The notes: generated by a model not told the origin, from the sequence alone. Counted from the stretch's first letter, positions 25,512-37,788 are shown. The stretch is 64,000 nucleotides of DNA from Coriaria nepalensis (GCA_027186245.1 CP114492.1:1619501-1683500), one strand, 5' to 3'. A program made the numbers and translations.

Positions 25512-25519
25512 TATAAAAG
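25512..25519 (+). promoter_or_regulatory. TATA box of the CYP86A gene
   Basis: TATAAAAG is a near-ideal plant TATA box, 340 bases before the start ATG. It implies transcription starting near 25545 and a leader of about 310 bases that carries a short upstream ORF. Confidence 0.65.
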
Positions 25520-25686
25520 CTCACTCTTTTCCACCTTCCATTTCCATCATTCACCCGTTTCTCTCCTTCCTCCTCCGTTTCTCTCTCCCTTCTTCTGATA
25601 AAAAAACTCCAAAAAAAAAAACCCAGAAAATTTTCACCCTCCATTTCTCTTGATTTTTTTAGCTTAATTGTGAAGCTTTTGCATTC

Positions 25687-25731
25687 ATGAAAGCTACACT
25701 TCAACTTCTTTCCTTGACGTGTAAATGTTGA
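25687..25731 (+). other. Upstream ORF, 14 codons, in the CYP86A leader
   Basis: ATG at 25687 opens a frame beginning MKATLQLLSL and closed by TGA at 25729-25731, 127 bases before the main ATG. It is inside the predicted leader. Effect on translation is unknown. Confidence 0.5.
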
Positions 25732-25858
25732 TAATCAGTGCAATATAAAAAAAAAAAAAAGGCGGTTTACCCGAAAAGTTAGGTTTCCGTTTCTTTTTTT
25801 GTTTGGCGCGCTTCCGGTGCATTTATTATTAGAGGTCTACAACCGTACACGTGGCACG

Positions 25859-27448
25859 ATGGATGCATCGACCGTCTTAATTATCCTATCGGCAATAGCG
25901 GCGTATTTAATATGGTTCGGCATCATGTCGCGGCTTTTAACTGGTCCACGTGTATGGCCTTTATTGGGCAGTCTTCCCGGGCTTATCAAAAACTCTCATC
26001 GCTTGCATGATTGGATCACAGAGAACCTCAGCCAGTGTGGAGGCACGTACCAGACCTGCACGTGCGCTGTTCCCTCTCTGGCCCGCAAGCAGGGTCTCGT
26101 GACTGTCACGTGCGATCCGAAGAACTTGGAGCACATTTTGAAGCTCCGGTTTGATAACTACCCCAAGGGACCCAACTGGCAGGGTGTGTTCCATGATTTG
26201 TTGGGTGATGGCATCTTCAACTCGGATGGTGACACGTGGCTGTTCCAGAGGAAAACGGCTGCACTTGAATTCACCACTAGGACACTCCGACAAGCCATGG
26301 CACGATGGGTGAGCCGCTCCATTAAGCTTAGGTTCTGCCCGATTCTGGAGACGGCTCAACGGGAAGCTAAGCCTGTCGACCTTCAAGACCTATTGCTTCG
26401 ACTCACGTTCGACAATATATGCGGGTTAGCCTTCGGTAAGGACCCGGAAACTCTTTCTCCGGAACTGCCCGAAAACGGCTTTGCTCTGGCTTTCGACCGA
26501 GCTACCGAAGCCTCGTTGCGGCGATTCATCATGCCTAATGTTATATGGAAGATCAAGAAATGGCTCCGGCTCGGGATGGAAGTCAGCTTAGTCCATAGCC
26601 TAGAACATATTGAGAAGTACATGGCTGATATCATCGAGACGCGGAAACGCGAGTTATTGAGCCGACAGCAAGCCGAAAACGGGAACCCACATGATGATTT
26701 GTTGTCTAGGTTCATGAAGAAAAAGGAATCTTACTCGAATACTTTCCTACAACACGTGGCGCTCAACTTCATCCTAGCTGGACGGGACACGTCATCCGTA
26801 GCCCTGAGCTGGTTCTTCTGGTTGGTCAGTATAAACCCAAGAGTAGAAGAAAAAATATTGATCGAATTATGCTCTGTCTTGATGGAGACACGTGGCGATG
26901 ACCCATCAAAATGGGTGGAAGAGTCCTTAGCGTTTGAAGAAATTGACCGATTGATATACCTTAAGGCTGCATTATCTGAAACTCTTAGGCTATACCCTTC
27001 AGTGCCTGAAGACTCGAAGCACGTAATCGACGACGACGTTTTGCCAAGTGGGGCCGTGGTGCCAGCTGGCTCGTCCATCACGTATTCAATTTACGCAACG
27101 GGTCGGATGAAGTATATATGGGGAGATGATTGTTCGGAATTCAAGCCGGAAAGATGGTTGTCCCCTGACGGTAAGAAATTTGAGATGCATGATTCGTACA
27201 AGTTTGTAGCGTTTAATGCAGGTCCGAGAATCTGCTTAGGAAAGGACTTGGCTTATTTACAGATGAAGTCGATAGCGGCATCGGTGCTACTGCGGCACCG
27301 ACTTACAGTCGCTCGGGGTCACCGGGTCGAGCAGAAGATGTCCTTGACATTGTTCATGAAGTATGGTCTCAAGGTTGATGTGCACCCAAGGGACTTAGAG
27401 AATGTGGTGGAGAAGATAAGGAAGAGTGGGTCATGGCTTAATGAATGA
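25859..27448 (+). CDS. CYP86A: Cytochrome P450 CYP86A, fatty-acid omega-hydroxylase
   Basis: Single-exon gene, 529 codons. CYP86A enzymes add a hydroxyl to the terminal carbon of fatty acids in the ER for cutin and suberin monomers, using NADPH-P450 reductase. An N-terminal membrane anchor (about residues 4-26, [17 protein letters not shown]) precedes [13 protein letters not shown]. Further P450 signatures are AGRDTSS in the I helix, SETLR (the ExxR), FKPERW and [10 protein letters not shown] with the heme cysteine at residue 459. [19 protein letters not shown] and [18 protein letters not shown] are typical of CYP86A. ATG 25859 is chosen because the hydrophobic anchor follows it directly; the frame is open for 20 more codons upstream without an anchor-like start. 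The C-terminus is short, as I recall for CYP86A7 (At1g63710), the syntenic Arabidopsis gene. All key residues are present. Confidence 0.95.
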   Translation: MDASTVLIILSAIAAYLIWFGIMSRLLTGPRVWPLLGSLPGLIKNSHRLHDWITENLSQCGGTYQTCTCAVPSLARKQGLVTVTCDPKNLEHILKLRFDNYPKGPNWQGVFHDLLGDGIFNSDGDTWLFQRKTAALEFTTRTLRQAMARWVSRSIKLRFCPILETAQREAKPVDLQDLLLRLTFDNICGLAFGKDPETLSPELPENGFALAFDRATEASLRRFIMPNVIWKIKKWLRLGMEVSLVHSLEHIEKYMADIIETRKRELLSRQQAENGNPHDDLLSRFMKKKESYSNTFLQHVALNFILAGRDTSSVALSWFFWLVSINPRVEEKILIELCSVLMETRGDDPSKWVEESLAFEEIDRLIYLKAALSETLRLYPSVPEDSKHVIDDDVLPSGAVVPAGSSITYSIYATGRMKYIWGDDCSEFKPERWLSPDGKKFEMHDSYKFVAFNAGPRICLGKDLAYLQMKSIAASVLLRHRLTVARGHRVEQKMSLTLFMKYGLKVDVHPRDLENVVEKIRKSGSWLNE

Positions 27449-27793
27449 TTTTGTTGTCTTTTTTTGGGTGGTCTTCTCAACTTTTGTTCGATAGTTTTGG
27501 ATATAGAATATATATATATATATCTTTTAAAGTTAATAAGGAGTGGGAGGTAATTGTATGAAAACAATGTTATATTTACGCATAAAGTTTGTGCCATATA
27601 AATCATTATGTCAAATGATGTTCATTTGTTAAATACACGACAATTCCACTTCATGCCATTGAAAGTGAGATCAAACATAAAAGAGTTTTCCTTTCAGTTG
27701 TTCTCCGAAACCAAACAGGACAACGGCTAGATAATTTATAATAGCAGACAACCAGAAGATAAATAAGGGTTGATAGAGCTTCTTTTCTTGATA
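27449..27793. other. 3' flank of CYP86A
   Basis: No gene is seen. A short AT run at 27508-27522 and ordinary AT-rich sequence, probably the 3' UTR of CYP86A followed by the remnant aquaporin on the other strand. Confidence 0.5.
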
Positions 27794-28075
27794 TTATGTC
27801 CTGGATTTGAAAGGAATAGCCCGGATGATCACCTGGTGGTAAGCAGCAGCAAGAGCAGCTCCGATGAAGGGTCCCACCCAGAAGATCCACTGAGAAAGAG
27901 GTAAAAGAAAGAAAACTTTTCCGGTTAAACCCCAGCCGCACATCCAGTATATAAAAATTGATAAAAAAATGTAAGATTTTTCAAGTAATGGTGCTTAGCT
28001 GGTCATCCCAAGCGTGGTCTCTGTTGTAGATGATCGCAGCTCCAAGACTCCTTGCAGGGTTGATGCCGGTCATCC
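27794..28075 (-). pseudogene. Remnant of a PIP2-type plasma-membrane aquaporin (last two exons only)
   Basis: On the minus strand 28075-27999 reads [24 protein letters not shown], and 27889-27794 reads [20 protein letters not shown] then [10 protein letters not shown] and a stop. These are the second NPA half-helix, loop E and last helix of plant PIP2 aquaporins. The gap between them falls exactly where PIP genes have their last intron, so this is a piece of genomic DNA rather than a retrocopy. The donor is CAG/CTAAGC instead of CAG/GTAAGC, a broken splice site. Nothing recognisable precedes residue TG; the first ~220 residues are missing. It cannot make a channel. Confidence 0.9.
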
Positions 28076-28469
28076 AAAGCAGTAATATTGAATACTTTTT
28101 TGTTGCACTAAGAGAAAATTACATTATAACCTCTTACATGTTAATAAATGTTAAAAAGATGATATCTAAATTGATGTCAATTTAAAAAAGAAACAATTAA
28201 TGATATAATCATATTATTTAGAATACCTTATAGTTGAATCATAAAATCTATATAATTTTTTTAATATATAATTTTCTTATAAATTTAGTATGTTATATCC
28301 AAGTCCGAACTGATGAAACATATTATTTAATCGAGTTTACTAAATTATCGAGTATTAACTAATCGAGGTTCTATTGCATATATAATAAATAATACTAATA
28401 TATATGTACGTATATCATTTAATATTATATAGTATATAATAAAAGTTAAGTTTAAACATAGAATTACAC

Positions 28470-29390
28470 CATGCATGCATTTTCAACTTCCTACAGCATG
28501 CCACGTAGCAATTTTACTGCCAATTTTTTTAAAATACACTCATTCTCTATTTTAAAATAATTTCCTAAAATAGCATTATTCAATAAATATTTAATATTTT
28601 AATTAAATATTATCATAATATTTATTTTGATAATTATTATAATTACTATAATATTATCATACTTTTTATTTAATAAAATTATAATCTTATATAAATAAAT
28701 TTGAATTTAAAATTCATGATAAATACAAAATATTCCGTTAGAAAAAGAAAAATAAGTATGAAATAATTATTTATGTTAATTTTTTTATTTTATCATAATT
28801 TTTATTTTGATAATTAATATAATCCTATCATCATTTTTGTTTAATAAAATTATAATTTTATATAAATGAATTTGAATTTAAAAATCCAATAAAAATTGAG
28901 CTTAGGAACAAAATTGCGGTACTCGTGTATTTTCAATTTTCCTTCAGTATGTCACATGGCAATTTTGCTCCAACATTTTTAAAATACAATTATTCCATTA
29001 ACATGTAATGTTTTAATTAAATCTTATTATAATCTTATCATAAATTTTATTTTGATAATCCATATAATCACAATAATCACTATAATTAGTATAATCTTAT
29101 CATAATTTTTATTTGATAAAATTATAATCTTATGTAAATAAATGTGAAATTGAAAATTCATAATAAATACAAAATATTACGTTGATGGAAAAGAAAAATA
29201 ATTATTTATGTCAATTTTTAGTAATCTTATCATAATTTTTATTTTGATATTCACTAAATATTATCATAATTTTTGTTTGATAAAATTATAATTTTATATA
29301 AATGAATTTAAATTTAAAAATTACATAAAATATTATGTTAATAAAAAAAATAAATTATTATGAAATAATTATTTACGTTAATTTTTTTTT
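28470..29390. repeat. Degenerate AT-rich tandem array, unit about 445 bases
   Basis: A landmark (TTTTCAACTTCC...AGCATGCCACGTAGCAATTTT, from about 28479) returns in diverged form about 445 bases later (TTTTCAATTTTCC...AGTATGTCACATGGCAATTTT, from about 28930). A second landmark, TATAAATAAATTTGAATTT or close variants, followed by ATAAATACAAAATATT and AATAATTATTTATGT, recurs at about 28690, 28860, 29130 and 29297. So the block holds about two diverged units with internal sub-repeats. No gene is seen inside. Confidence 0.6.
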
Positions 29391-30662
29391 CTTTTTTTAT
29401 TAGTAAAAAAAAAGAAAAAAAGAAATTTATAAATAAATAAAACCCCATTTCCCCATTTTTCATCTCACTCTTTGTTTCTCTCGTATATATTTTGATTTTG
29501 CATCTTTACCAAGTTTCGACTTTGCATCTTTTAATAAAATCTCTATACTTTCAATACTATTACTTTCTAATATTGTGGAAAGTCAAAATTATAAATATGC
29601 CGATGATCTTCATGATTAAAATGAAGATTGACATATAAATGTGAGAATTATAAGAATTTAAGATATTCTTAACTCCAAAATAATAATGAATTTATTAGTC
29701 TCGATATAATTTTACCTAAGAAAATGACTATAATATCTAATTTAAATGAGTTTACTTTATTGATGTTTTCTCTCTTTTTTTTTCACGTTCTTTATAGAGA
29801 CATTATATTTATGATTTCGTGCATCCCACGAGTTAGACGGCTAATATGTATATAATTTATTTTATTTTCAAACTAACTTTATTTAACAATTTTTTTCCAA
29901 ATTTATTTTCCAATCAAATTATTGGAATTAAATTTTAATTAAATTTGTGACCAATTCAATACAGATTGCAAATTATCAGTTTGAGTTTCGGTCGGATGAA
30001 TCGGTGACCAATTTTTTGCGTACCCTGTGTTATTTTTACATAAAAGGAAAACTCCACGAATTGGAAAAGTGATTAGAACACAAATAGGAACATGTAAGGA
30101 AATGAAAAAAGTCTGAAGCTCAATACGAAGAGCTGGTGATTCAGATAGGGAAGAAGAAAAAGTTGCAGTCGGGTGGACTAGAGAAGAGGGATGAGAAAGA
30201 TAGAGAGGGGAGAAAGGAGGGAAAACCAAAAACAAAAATTGCAGACCGGTTGATCTCAACGGGGACCATTGAGATTTTTTTTTCGTTTTATGCAGAGTAA
30301 ATGTATATTGAATTCATGTTTTGGGATTTTGGATTCTTACTTGCCGATTGCATGTTACCATTTGTCGATTGTGGATTTTTGGATTTGCATTGGAGTTTGC
30401 CGTTTGCATGTTGATGAAGAAGAAAGGAGAGGTTGATAAAGATGAAGTTGAATCGAGAGATTTTCGAATTTTGGATAAAAAGAAAGAAGAAGAGGGATTT
30501 TTTAAATTATGAGATTAAATTAATAATTTTCAGAAAAAAAAAGGTGCTATTTTACAAAAAAAATTCAAAATTTAGATATTTAAAAAAAAAAAAAAAAACT
30601 CATAACTACTTAACCATTTAACCCTCGACGAAATCACCCAGAGATAGGGGGGAAAAAGAATT
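29391..30662. other. Spacer before the Rpr2-like gene
   Basis: No gene is seen. 29940-30260 is less AT-rich and purine-rich on the plus strand; it gives a 106-codon open frame on the minus strand that has no recognisable domain and is probably chance. 30440-30600 is very A-rich. Confidence 0.45.
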
Positions 30663-32160
30663 ATGGGGAAGAGAGGAGGGACGAAGAAGTTACAGACCCA
30701 TAACAGACCTCAAGCTCAAATTCCAGTTTCTCTAAGAGAAGAAACCACTGGAAAAAAGCAGTTCAAAGGTGGAGGAGGAGGAGGAGGAAGATCCAACGAT
30801 GCGAAGTCATTGCTGAAACTCGACCGCTTAAAGAATCTAACCTTATGGTCAAGTCGGGAAGCTTCTATACCTTCTCTAGCCGCATTTTTCGGCACCCGTA
30901 TGGCATCTACGGCCGAATCTATGGCGGCCCCATCTGACCCTTCTCTATTTCCTTGCCAAAAGTAAGTTTTTTACAGCTTCATGTTGGGGTTTTTTTCTTT
31001 TTTTTTTGTTGCCAAATTATAGATGCATATGACTAAGCTTAGTTTGTAAAATTTGTTTGAAGTTTAGTCTACACTCTTTAATTCTACATGGAATTATGTA
31101 CTAACCCTTTTATCTCAATCCTTGTATGTAGTTTAAATTGGTGGTTTTATTTCAATGTTTGCAAAATTTTCCAGACTATGATTAAGCTTTTTAGTAGTAT
31201 TAGAAAGCAACTCTTGTCTGTGTTAATTCAATTTGAATACCCAGTTGCTTGTTTGTTCCTTAATCATATAATTTAAGGGGCCAGAGATTCTTAGTGATTC
31301 TATTCACACTCGAAAGGATTCCCTCTTTCTACTACTTACATGATATAGATTTAAGTCAATAGAATCCAGGATTTTTGGAGCTCTTATCCGTTTAATCTTA
31401 AACGGAGGAAACAAAAAATATCCTTTTTATATGATATCTGGTTTTATATAAATGAATTGAAGGAAGAGCGAAGGATCATCTGAGTCATTAGCTAGGGGGA
31501 AAAAATGATACTTGCTCCATTTATCTAGATGTAAAATGAGTTCTTATACTTCTTGCCAGCTTAGTTTTTGAGTAACATTTTGTTGCATATTGATATGTTT
31601 GTTGCAGATGTGAAACCATTCTTCAACCTGGATTAAACTGCACTATCCGAATAGAAAAGAATAGGTCGAAGCCAAGGCATAGTAGTCGACAAAAGAAACC
31701 AAATAATTCACCACAAAACAATGTAGTCTACACATGCCATTTCTGCTCATCTAGAAATCTCAAACGAGGTACATCAAAAGGACATATGAAAGCAATATGC
31801 CCCACGAAAAAGGACCACACCCGGAAGCTTTCCCGCCCAGGAAAGTGTATTGAAATGGAAAGCAAGAGTGTTAAAGAAGAAGAGATGGGTCCACCAGTTG
31901 ATGGTTCTGAAACTCCATTGTTAAGGACGTGTAGTACTACTACTACTCTATTGGACGGAAAGAGGAGGAAGAGAATCCGTTCAAGTTCGAGAAAGCAAAG
32001 TGAGCAGCCGGATGAAAGTGTTGGTGGGTCCAAAAAGAGGAGGAGAAAATCTTGGACGAGTTTGAAGGAGATAGTGGAGAGTAGTGAACATGGTGGTGGT
32101 GGTGGTGGTAGTAGTAGCAGAAGAAACACTAATACTTTAGCTATACCTTTCATTTTATGA
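30663..32160 (+). CDS. RNase P Rpr2/Rpp21/SNM1-type zinc-ribbon protein
   Basis: Two exons, 30663-30961 and 31608-32160, give 283 codons; the split Lys100 codon is restored exactly. A basic, glycine-rich N-terminus (GGGGGGG at 36-42) precedes DAKSLLKLDRLKNLTLWSS. A four-cysteine zinc ribbon is formed by Cys98 and Cys101 (FPCQKC) with Cys143 and Cys146 (YTCHFC), and the linker ETILQPGLNCTIRIEK has the Rpr2/Rpp21 look. The C-terminal half is a low-complexity basic tail with nuclear-localisation-like KRRKR and KKRRRK. The family includes a subunit of RNase P/MRP that processes tRNA and rRNA precursors; a plant paralog may do something else. Confidence is good for the domain, lower for function. 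Confidence 0.75.
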
Positions 32161-32410
32161 AGTTCTTCTATCTGGGATATATATAATTTTTTTTTTTATA
32201 ATAAAACATTAGTACTGTGGTGTGATATTTTTTAGGGTTTTTTTGTGTGGATAAGTATTCTATAGCTATTTTGGGCTATTTCTTGGTTGTATTGCTCGTT
32301 AATTCATGTTTAAAGTTCAATGTGAACATTTCACATCAAACTTCATGAGCAATATGTAATTTTGCACTATAAATTTGATAGAAAATAATTTTAATTGCTT
32401 CACTCTGGGT
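32161..32410. other. Short spacer
   Basis: Presumed 3' UTR of the Rpr2-like gene and start of the region with BAH-gene remains. No gene is seen. Confidence 0.5.
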
Positions 32411-35060
32411 CGACACACGAGGATCCAGTTGTTCTAATTCCTGAGGATAGATTCAGAAGCCTGTGTAGCAATTATAAGGTACTTTATTAGTATTGTACTC
32501 TCAGTTATCTATGTTGGATGCCTTAACGTTTTTCTTGCTGTGTTTGTTCATTCCTGATTATGATTAGAAAAGATAATATAGCTTAAATGATTTTCGTATT
32601 CATTTTAGCTGTATTTGAGCTTTGAAGTGGTAGTTATAAGAGTGAAAATTGGTCTTTGCTTGAAGTGGTAGCTCAGCGGATGGAGTTGTGCATAGGTCTT
32701 ACTTTGTTTCTAGAAAGGATATACCAACCAATATGTGTTTATCTAATGAGTTTTGAGGTAATTTGACTGAGGGATTAGCCCAACTTACTACCACACCTAC
32801 CCGTCACCTTCTAGTCTAGGTTTCTTTTCGCCTTCCCCTGGGTTTCCCACTCTTTCTTTCCTGTTGGTAAGTATAAATTACATTGTAAGGTCATACTTTA
32901 GGAAAAGGATTCAACGTTCTTTTGTGAAATTTAAGTTTTGAATAGGATACTGTAATAAAAGATTGACTTGGTAAAAAATGATTGATCCTTCATTTTTAAA
33001 AAGTTCAGTCTGGCTTCAACCCCTGGACCGGTGGGAAAAAGTCAATGGCGATAAATACCTGGGGAATTGATTACTGGAATTTCAACTTACAGTACATTTG
33101 GTTCTCTTAAAAGGACATCTTTAAATATAGAATACACCCCTCCACTTCTGTTGAGTGTAATTGCTTGTTATACTGGGCAGGCATCAAATCTTAACTTTTT
33201 GGCATGTTGACCTGTGGTAAAGAAGTATCCTCCTGTTGCATGTCCATGTCACCTAGGATTAAGATTTAACAATCTCTAAAGATGCTTAGCTTCAGATGCT
33301 GATCCAGATTTACCGAAGTGTTTGAGACATTTTAGCATATTGTTTTTCACTTCTTCCTGTATGTCTGTATGTATGTATGTATGTGTGTGTGTGTTTTATC
33401 GTCCTGAAGAAGCAGAGAAAAAAGGGGGTGGAAACTGGGAATCAAATGATACAATAATGCTCTTTTATAGTTTCCATCGTGACGAGGTCCCTGCAGAATC
33501 TGTGATGCACAAGTGTGTGGTGCATTTTGTTCCCCTAGATAGGCAGTTGCGGCTTCGTAAAAAGAATCCCGGATTTATTGTGCAGAAAGTGTATGATACT
33601 GTTGAGAAAAAACTGTGGAAGCTAACTGACAAAGACTATGAAGACCGTAAACAGCATGAAATCGATCTTCTTGTTCAAAAAACTATGTCCCGTTTGGGAG
33701 ATCACCCTGATCTTGAGCCTGAAGAGTCGGCTACCACTTTTGACGATCTATTCAAGAGTAAAAGAATTTTTAGGAGAAAGAACATTTCACCTTTTGACAA
33801 TCTTCTTGTTTAAATTTGTGTAATAAACGTACATAAATGTATATTTATCTCCTTTAACTTGGCAGCAAAACCTTTCTTAATGGAGTGTTGGAGCCTTCAA
33901 AAAATCTGAACATGTCACCTAATGAGCTAAAGGTACCATATTTGACCCCCAGATCGAACCTTTTCTCAAAAGATTTTGCAAAAATAGCTTCAGCATCAGA
34001 ATATGCTCAGAAAGTAGATTTCTTCTTAGACTGATATATATCATGGCGTTTTCATTTTAACATCACAGTAATTTATAGCTTTAATTGTGGAATGATGACA
34101 TAATATATAATTATTCAAGTGAAGTGTGGAAATTGGTGATGCCTGAAACAATTCAACTGCTATGGTTGTCATTTTCACTTGTTCTCAGCCTTGACCTCCT
34201 AATGTAATCATGTGAAATGCTGTTTTCTTTCTTCCTCGTTCATTTCTGAACTTCATATATATATATATTTTTCAAGTAGCACATGCATTAAACAAGTAGG
34301 GAAGAAAGGGCACTTAATTATTTCAATTTCAAAAGGGAATAACTGCAGAGGAGATACCTACGGTGGAGCCTGATGATTTAGAGCGAATGCAGGTTACCTC
34401 TTTTCTACCTCGTTTCATTTCACTTTCACTTATTCTTCATTCTGTATCAGATGAGCATTGAATGTTTTATTTCTGTGAAGATCAGATGACAGATGCTCGT
34501 TGTTCTCGATGTAACGAGTGTAAGGTAGGTTTGAGGGACATCATCCAAGCTGGACATGGAGAGCGTTATAAGGTTTACTATTCTTTTGTTGCTTTAACGT
34601 TCCTCAAACTGGAGTTTAGTACTTTTTGAATTATTGTTTGTCAAATGGCTTCAAAAGTATTTATGTTAGACGGCTAAACAGTTGGTCAAAACTGCCCATT
34701 TTTCAAATTGAAACGCTATTTTAACCATAGTTTCTAGCTTGAAATGCTTCACTATATGTAATAAGTTTTAACCATGGTTATGTGATTTTTCAGTTGGAGT
34801 GTATTGGCTGTGGTCATTCTTGGTATGCATCTTGTGATGCAGTATCTTCACTAACCATAGATACGACTGATGCCGCCAAGAACGTAGGGACCGCCCCTTG
34901 GGCCATGGCAAAATTTGAAGATGTCGAGAAGCAGCTACTCAGTCCCCGAGAAGCTGACAAATCAGCCACAGACCTTTTCAAGAAGATGAGTGAAGCATAC
35001 ATGCCTGTATTGGAGAAGTCCAAATCATTTAACAAGTCTAGAAAGGAAGATAACCCTTAA
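32411..35060 (+). pseudogene. Broken BAH-domain / TFIIS-like gene (AIPP3/BDT1 type)
   Basis: Pieces in order: about 32411-32480 (EDPVVLIPED, then a frame shift before ACVAIIR), 33392-33813 (FYRPEEAEKKGGGN, FHRDEVPAESVMHKCVVHF, GFIVQKVYDTVEKKLWKL, IDLLVQKTMSRLGD, RRKNISPFD, then stop), 33866-33932, 34336-34392 (GITAEEIPTVEPDDLERMQ), 34486-34572 (MTDARCSRCNECKVGLRDII) and 34794-35060 (LECIGCGHSWYASCDAV to a TAA). These match what I recall of plant BAH-plus-TFIIS-like proteins such as At4g11560, readers of histone methylation that affect transcription termination. Large parts of the BAH N-terminus and the middle exons are missing, there is a frame shift in the first piece, and the third-exon acceptor has been replaced by a microsatellite. 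The last exons remain open and could still be transcribed. Confidence 0.75.
33360..33394. repeat. TGTA/TG microsatellite at a lost splice acceptor
   Basis: Repeats of TATG followed by TG units end directly at TTTTATCGTCC, the start of the conserved FYRPEE coding block. A normal AG acceptor is absent there. Confidence 0.8.
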
Positions 35061-37788
35061 ATCATCCTGTAAAAATCATACTTCTTGTAAGTAGGTCCAC
35101 TATTCTGGTCTTAGCGGAAAATGTCAATGCCTTCTAGGCTTCTAGTTAGCAGCTACTAACTACTGTTCCCAACTTCAAAGTTAGGGTTGGTATAATTCTT
35201 ACAACTCCTTTGAAAGGGATCCTCCTGCCTTTTGATGCCAACCTTCATCAATGAGACATAATGACAATGTTCGTGATCATGATGAAGTTTTTGGTGACAC
35301 GTAGTCATACAAGTCAATCGATGAGTCTTCTCCACGATATAAAAATATAAATATAAAAAATTAAATATTAGTGGATGAAAAAGTAATTAAATTAAGTTAA
35401 TAATCTATTTATATTTTAAATTTAAGTATAACAAAGTTATTGAACCAATAATAATAATAATAATAAATAAATTTCCATAATATATGATAATAATTGACTA
35501 ATAGTTCATAATATTGGATAGTAAAATGTCATTTACTCTATTTTAAAAAGTTAGAATTCATAGCATAACGTGAGGCAAATCAGAATTTACTATATCTCTT
35601 ACAAATAAAATATGGATATGTAGTCTCTATCATACCTATTCACATTGAGAAAATCTACCGCAGAAAAATTTGGAAAATGAATGTTGGTTAAAGTTCCGGA
35701 CTAAAACCGGGCATATTTAACGTTCGACAATACCTTGGCAAAGATAAAATAAAAAATACGAATGATGTGAGTGTGCAAGAAAAATAAAATATCTTTCACA
35801 CTATAAAATAAAATAAAATAAAATAAATACATGTTAATGGAATTTAATATAATTTCTAAGTAGGCGAGCGAACTGAACTAAAATATTTTATATGACTTCT
35901 AGGCGAGCCAACAATTTTGCCTTAGTGTAGAGAGGATTTATGAGTCTTGCTCGATTTTTTTGGTGATCATTGGTGATCGAAATGATGCTTTTTTGGGTGA
36001 TCGAAATGATCTTTTTTGGCCTTCACCCAACTCCCTCTTTATAGGCAAATGGCTGATGACAGTCTTATAAATAAATCAATTCAGAATCCCAACTCCCTCT
36101 AAAATTCCTCAGCCACTTTCCCACTTTATAGACCCCAGTCACCTTTTTTGGTGGATGATTGATTGACCAAAATTCCGATCAAATCCGGTTAAGATTGAGT
36201 TTAGGTTTGTCCAAACAACTTTCTCTCTCATTCCCCCCATTTTCGGCCTAAATCTTCCCACTTTCCCTTCATTTTCGACCACCTATCAAATTGGATGAGA
36301 AAATGATGATTTTCAGTCATTTTTGGGGGGGGGGGGGGTCCATTAAGGCAAAGATTTCATTTAAAATTCCTCTTAATTTTCCCTTATTTCGGCCGAAATC
36401 CTTCTTTTCCCTTCTCCAATTTCGGTCATCCTCTTATATGAGCCAAAAAAAAAAAGCTGAAAATGTCATTTTCACTACTTTTTGGGGAAAATATGATGTA
36501 TTTTTTATAATATATGTGTTTGGCCAATTTTGACCATATGTTTGATCAATTTTGGCCTTCAAAATATTATTTTTCGGTCACTTTATGATGTTGGCCGAAA
36601 TTCACCTTTTGGTTACTAATTTTAGCCTAACTTGATAGTTGATGGGAATGATTTTTGTTTTTTCTCCAAACGGTCAAGATAGAATCATGCGTGATCCTTG
36701 TGCTCATGTCTATGCTCCTCTCTTTGCCACCTTATCATTTTTTTGTGACATTTTATATTTTTTGAAGTAAAATCACTCTTGGCTTGAATTTGACCTTGTC
36801 AGTTGATTTTTAGTCAATCAGAATTAATTGATATCCGATTAAAACTAATGTTTGACTAGTTACACTAATTGCTTGATTTTAATTAGTCGGCTTAATTATT
36901 ATTAATCGACTTCTATTTATTTCAAATTTTGGGGCAATCACATTTTGCCACGTGTCCGAAAAATTCTAGTATCAACAAATACATCTTTTAATCTTTCTTA
37001 TTAGATCAATAATAATGAGGAAAATTAATTACCGCGACACTTTACTTTGACCGATATCGCCGAAAACAATAATTTTTATGCAAATTACATCATCTCGGTC
37101 GATCCAAAAATAAGAAAGCGATTGATCTGTTTTTCAAAAATCTCAGCTAATCGATTAAAATATTAAAAATACTTTTAATTACATAGAGAGAAAAATGATT
37201 TATTTTGAAGGGAAAATCTGTCAAAAGAATTTGTATAGGATGTTTATGTTTTTAATCTCAGCCGCTTAAATTGAATAAAAGATAGAAATGAATGCATTTA
37301 TATGTACATTTGACATATTACACATTGAGTCACCCCAAATTAATAGTTACAATAGATTTTTCATTGAAATAATACACTAATTTTTATATTTAAATATAAT
37401 TATCTGAAAAAAAAAATGTATTGCATACTTCTTAAATTTGTAGACTCAAAATCAGAAGAAAAAATAATTGTAGAGAGAAAAGTTAAATCAGAGAATTTCT
37501 CCAGTAGAACATGTTTATGGTAATCCTACCGGCTATTGTTCGGTAAATCGAGTTGGGATTAAGATCCGAAATGGACACAGATTTAACCAAAAACAAGGTA
37601 AAACTATTTAGCCGATTGAGAAATCGCGATTAGCATTCCATAATACAACACCAATCTCATACATGATTTTCCAGGGAGATTGGTGATTTCCTTTCCATAT
37701 TCCTAAGGATTAGAATTATACACTAACAAAATAAGTACATCTTTAAATATTATACTACACAAACTTGAAAAGGAAGAGGTCTTCCTCA
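35061..37788. other. AT-rich spacer with short repeats
   Basis: No gene is seen. Contains an AAAAT repeat at about 35803-35825, a direct repeat of about 24 bases (GGTGATCGAAATGAT and flank) at about 35972-36021, a 14-base poly-G tract at 36325-36338, and a G-box-containing CCACGTGTCC near 36950. Nothing indicates a transposon with clear ends. Confidence 0.5.

Noticed and set aside
25961..27081. Antisense frames within CYP86A
   Set aside because: They are shadows of a GC-richer single-exon gene; the sense frame carries all P450 motifs.
29939..30259. A 106-codon open frame on the minus strand
   Set aside because: No recognisable domain, no neighbouring splice signals that extend it, and purine/pyrimidine strand bias that lowers stop frequency.
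31728..32153. A 141-codon frame antisense to the second exon of the Rpr2-like gene
   Set aside because: It mirrors the low-complexity basic tail of the real gene; the plus-strand frame has the zinc motif and good splice sites.
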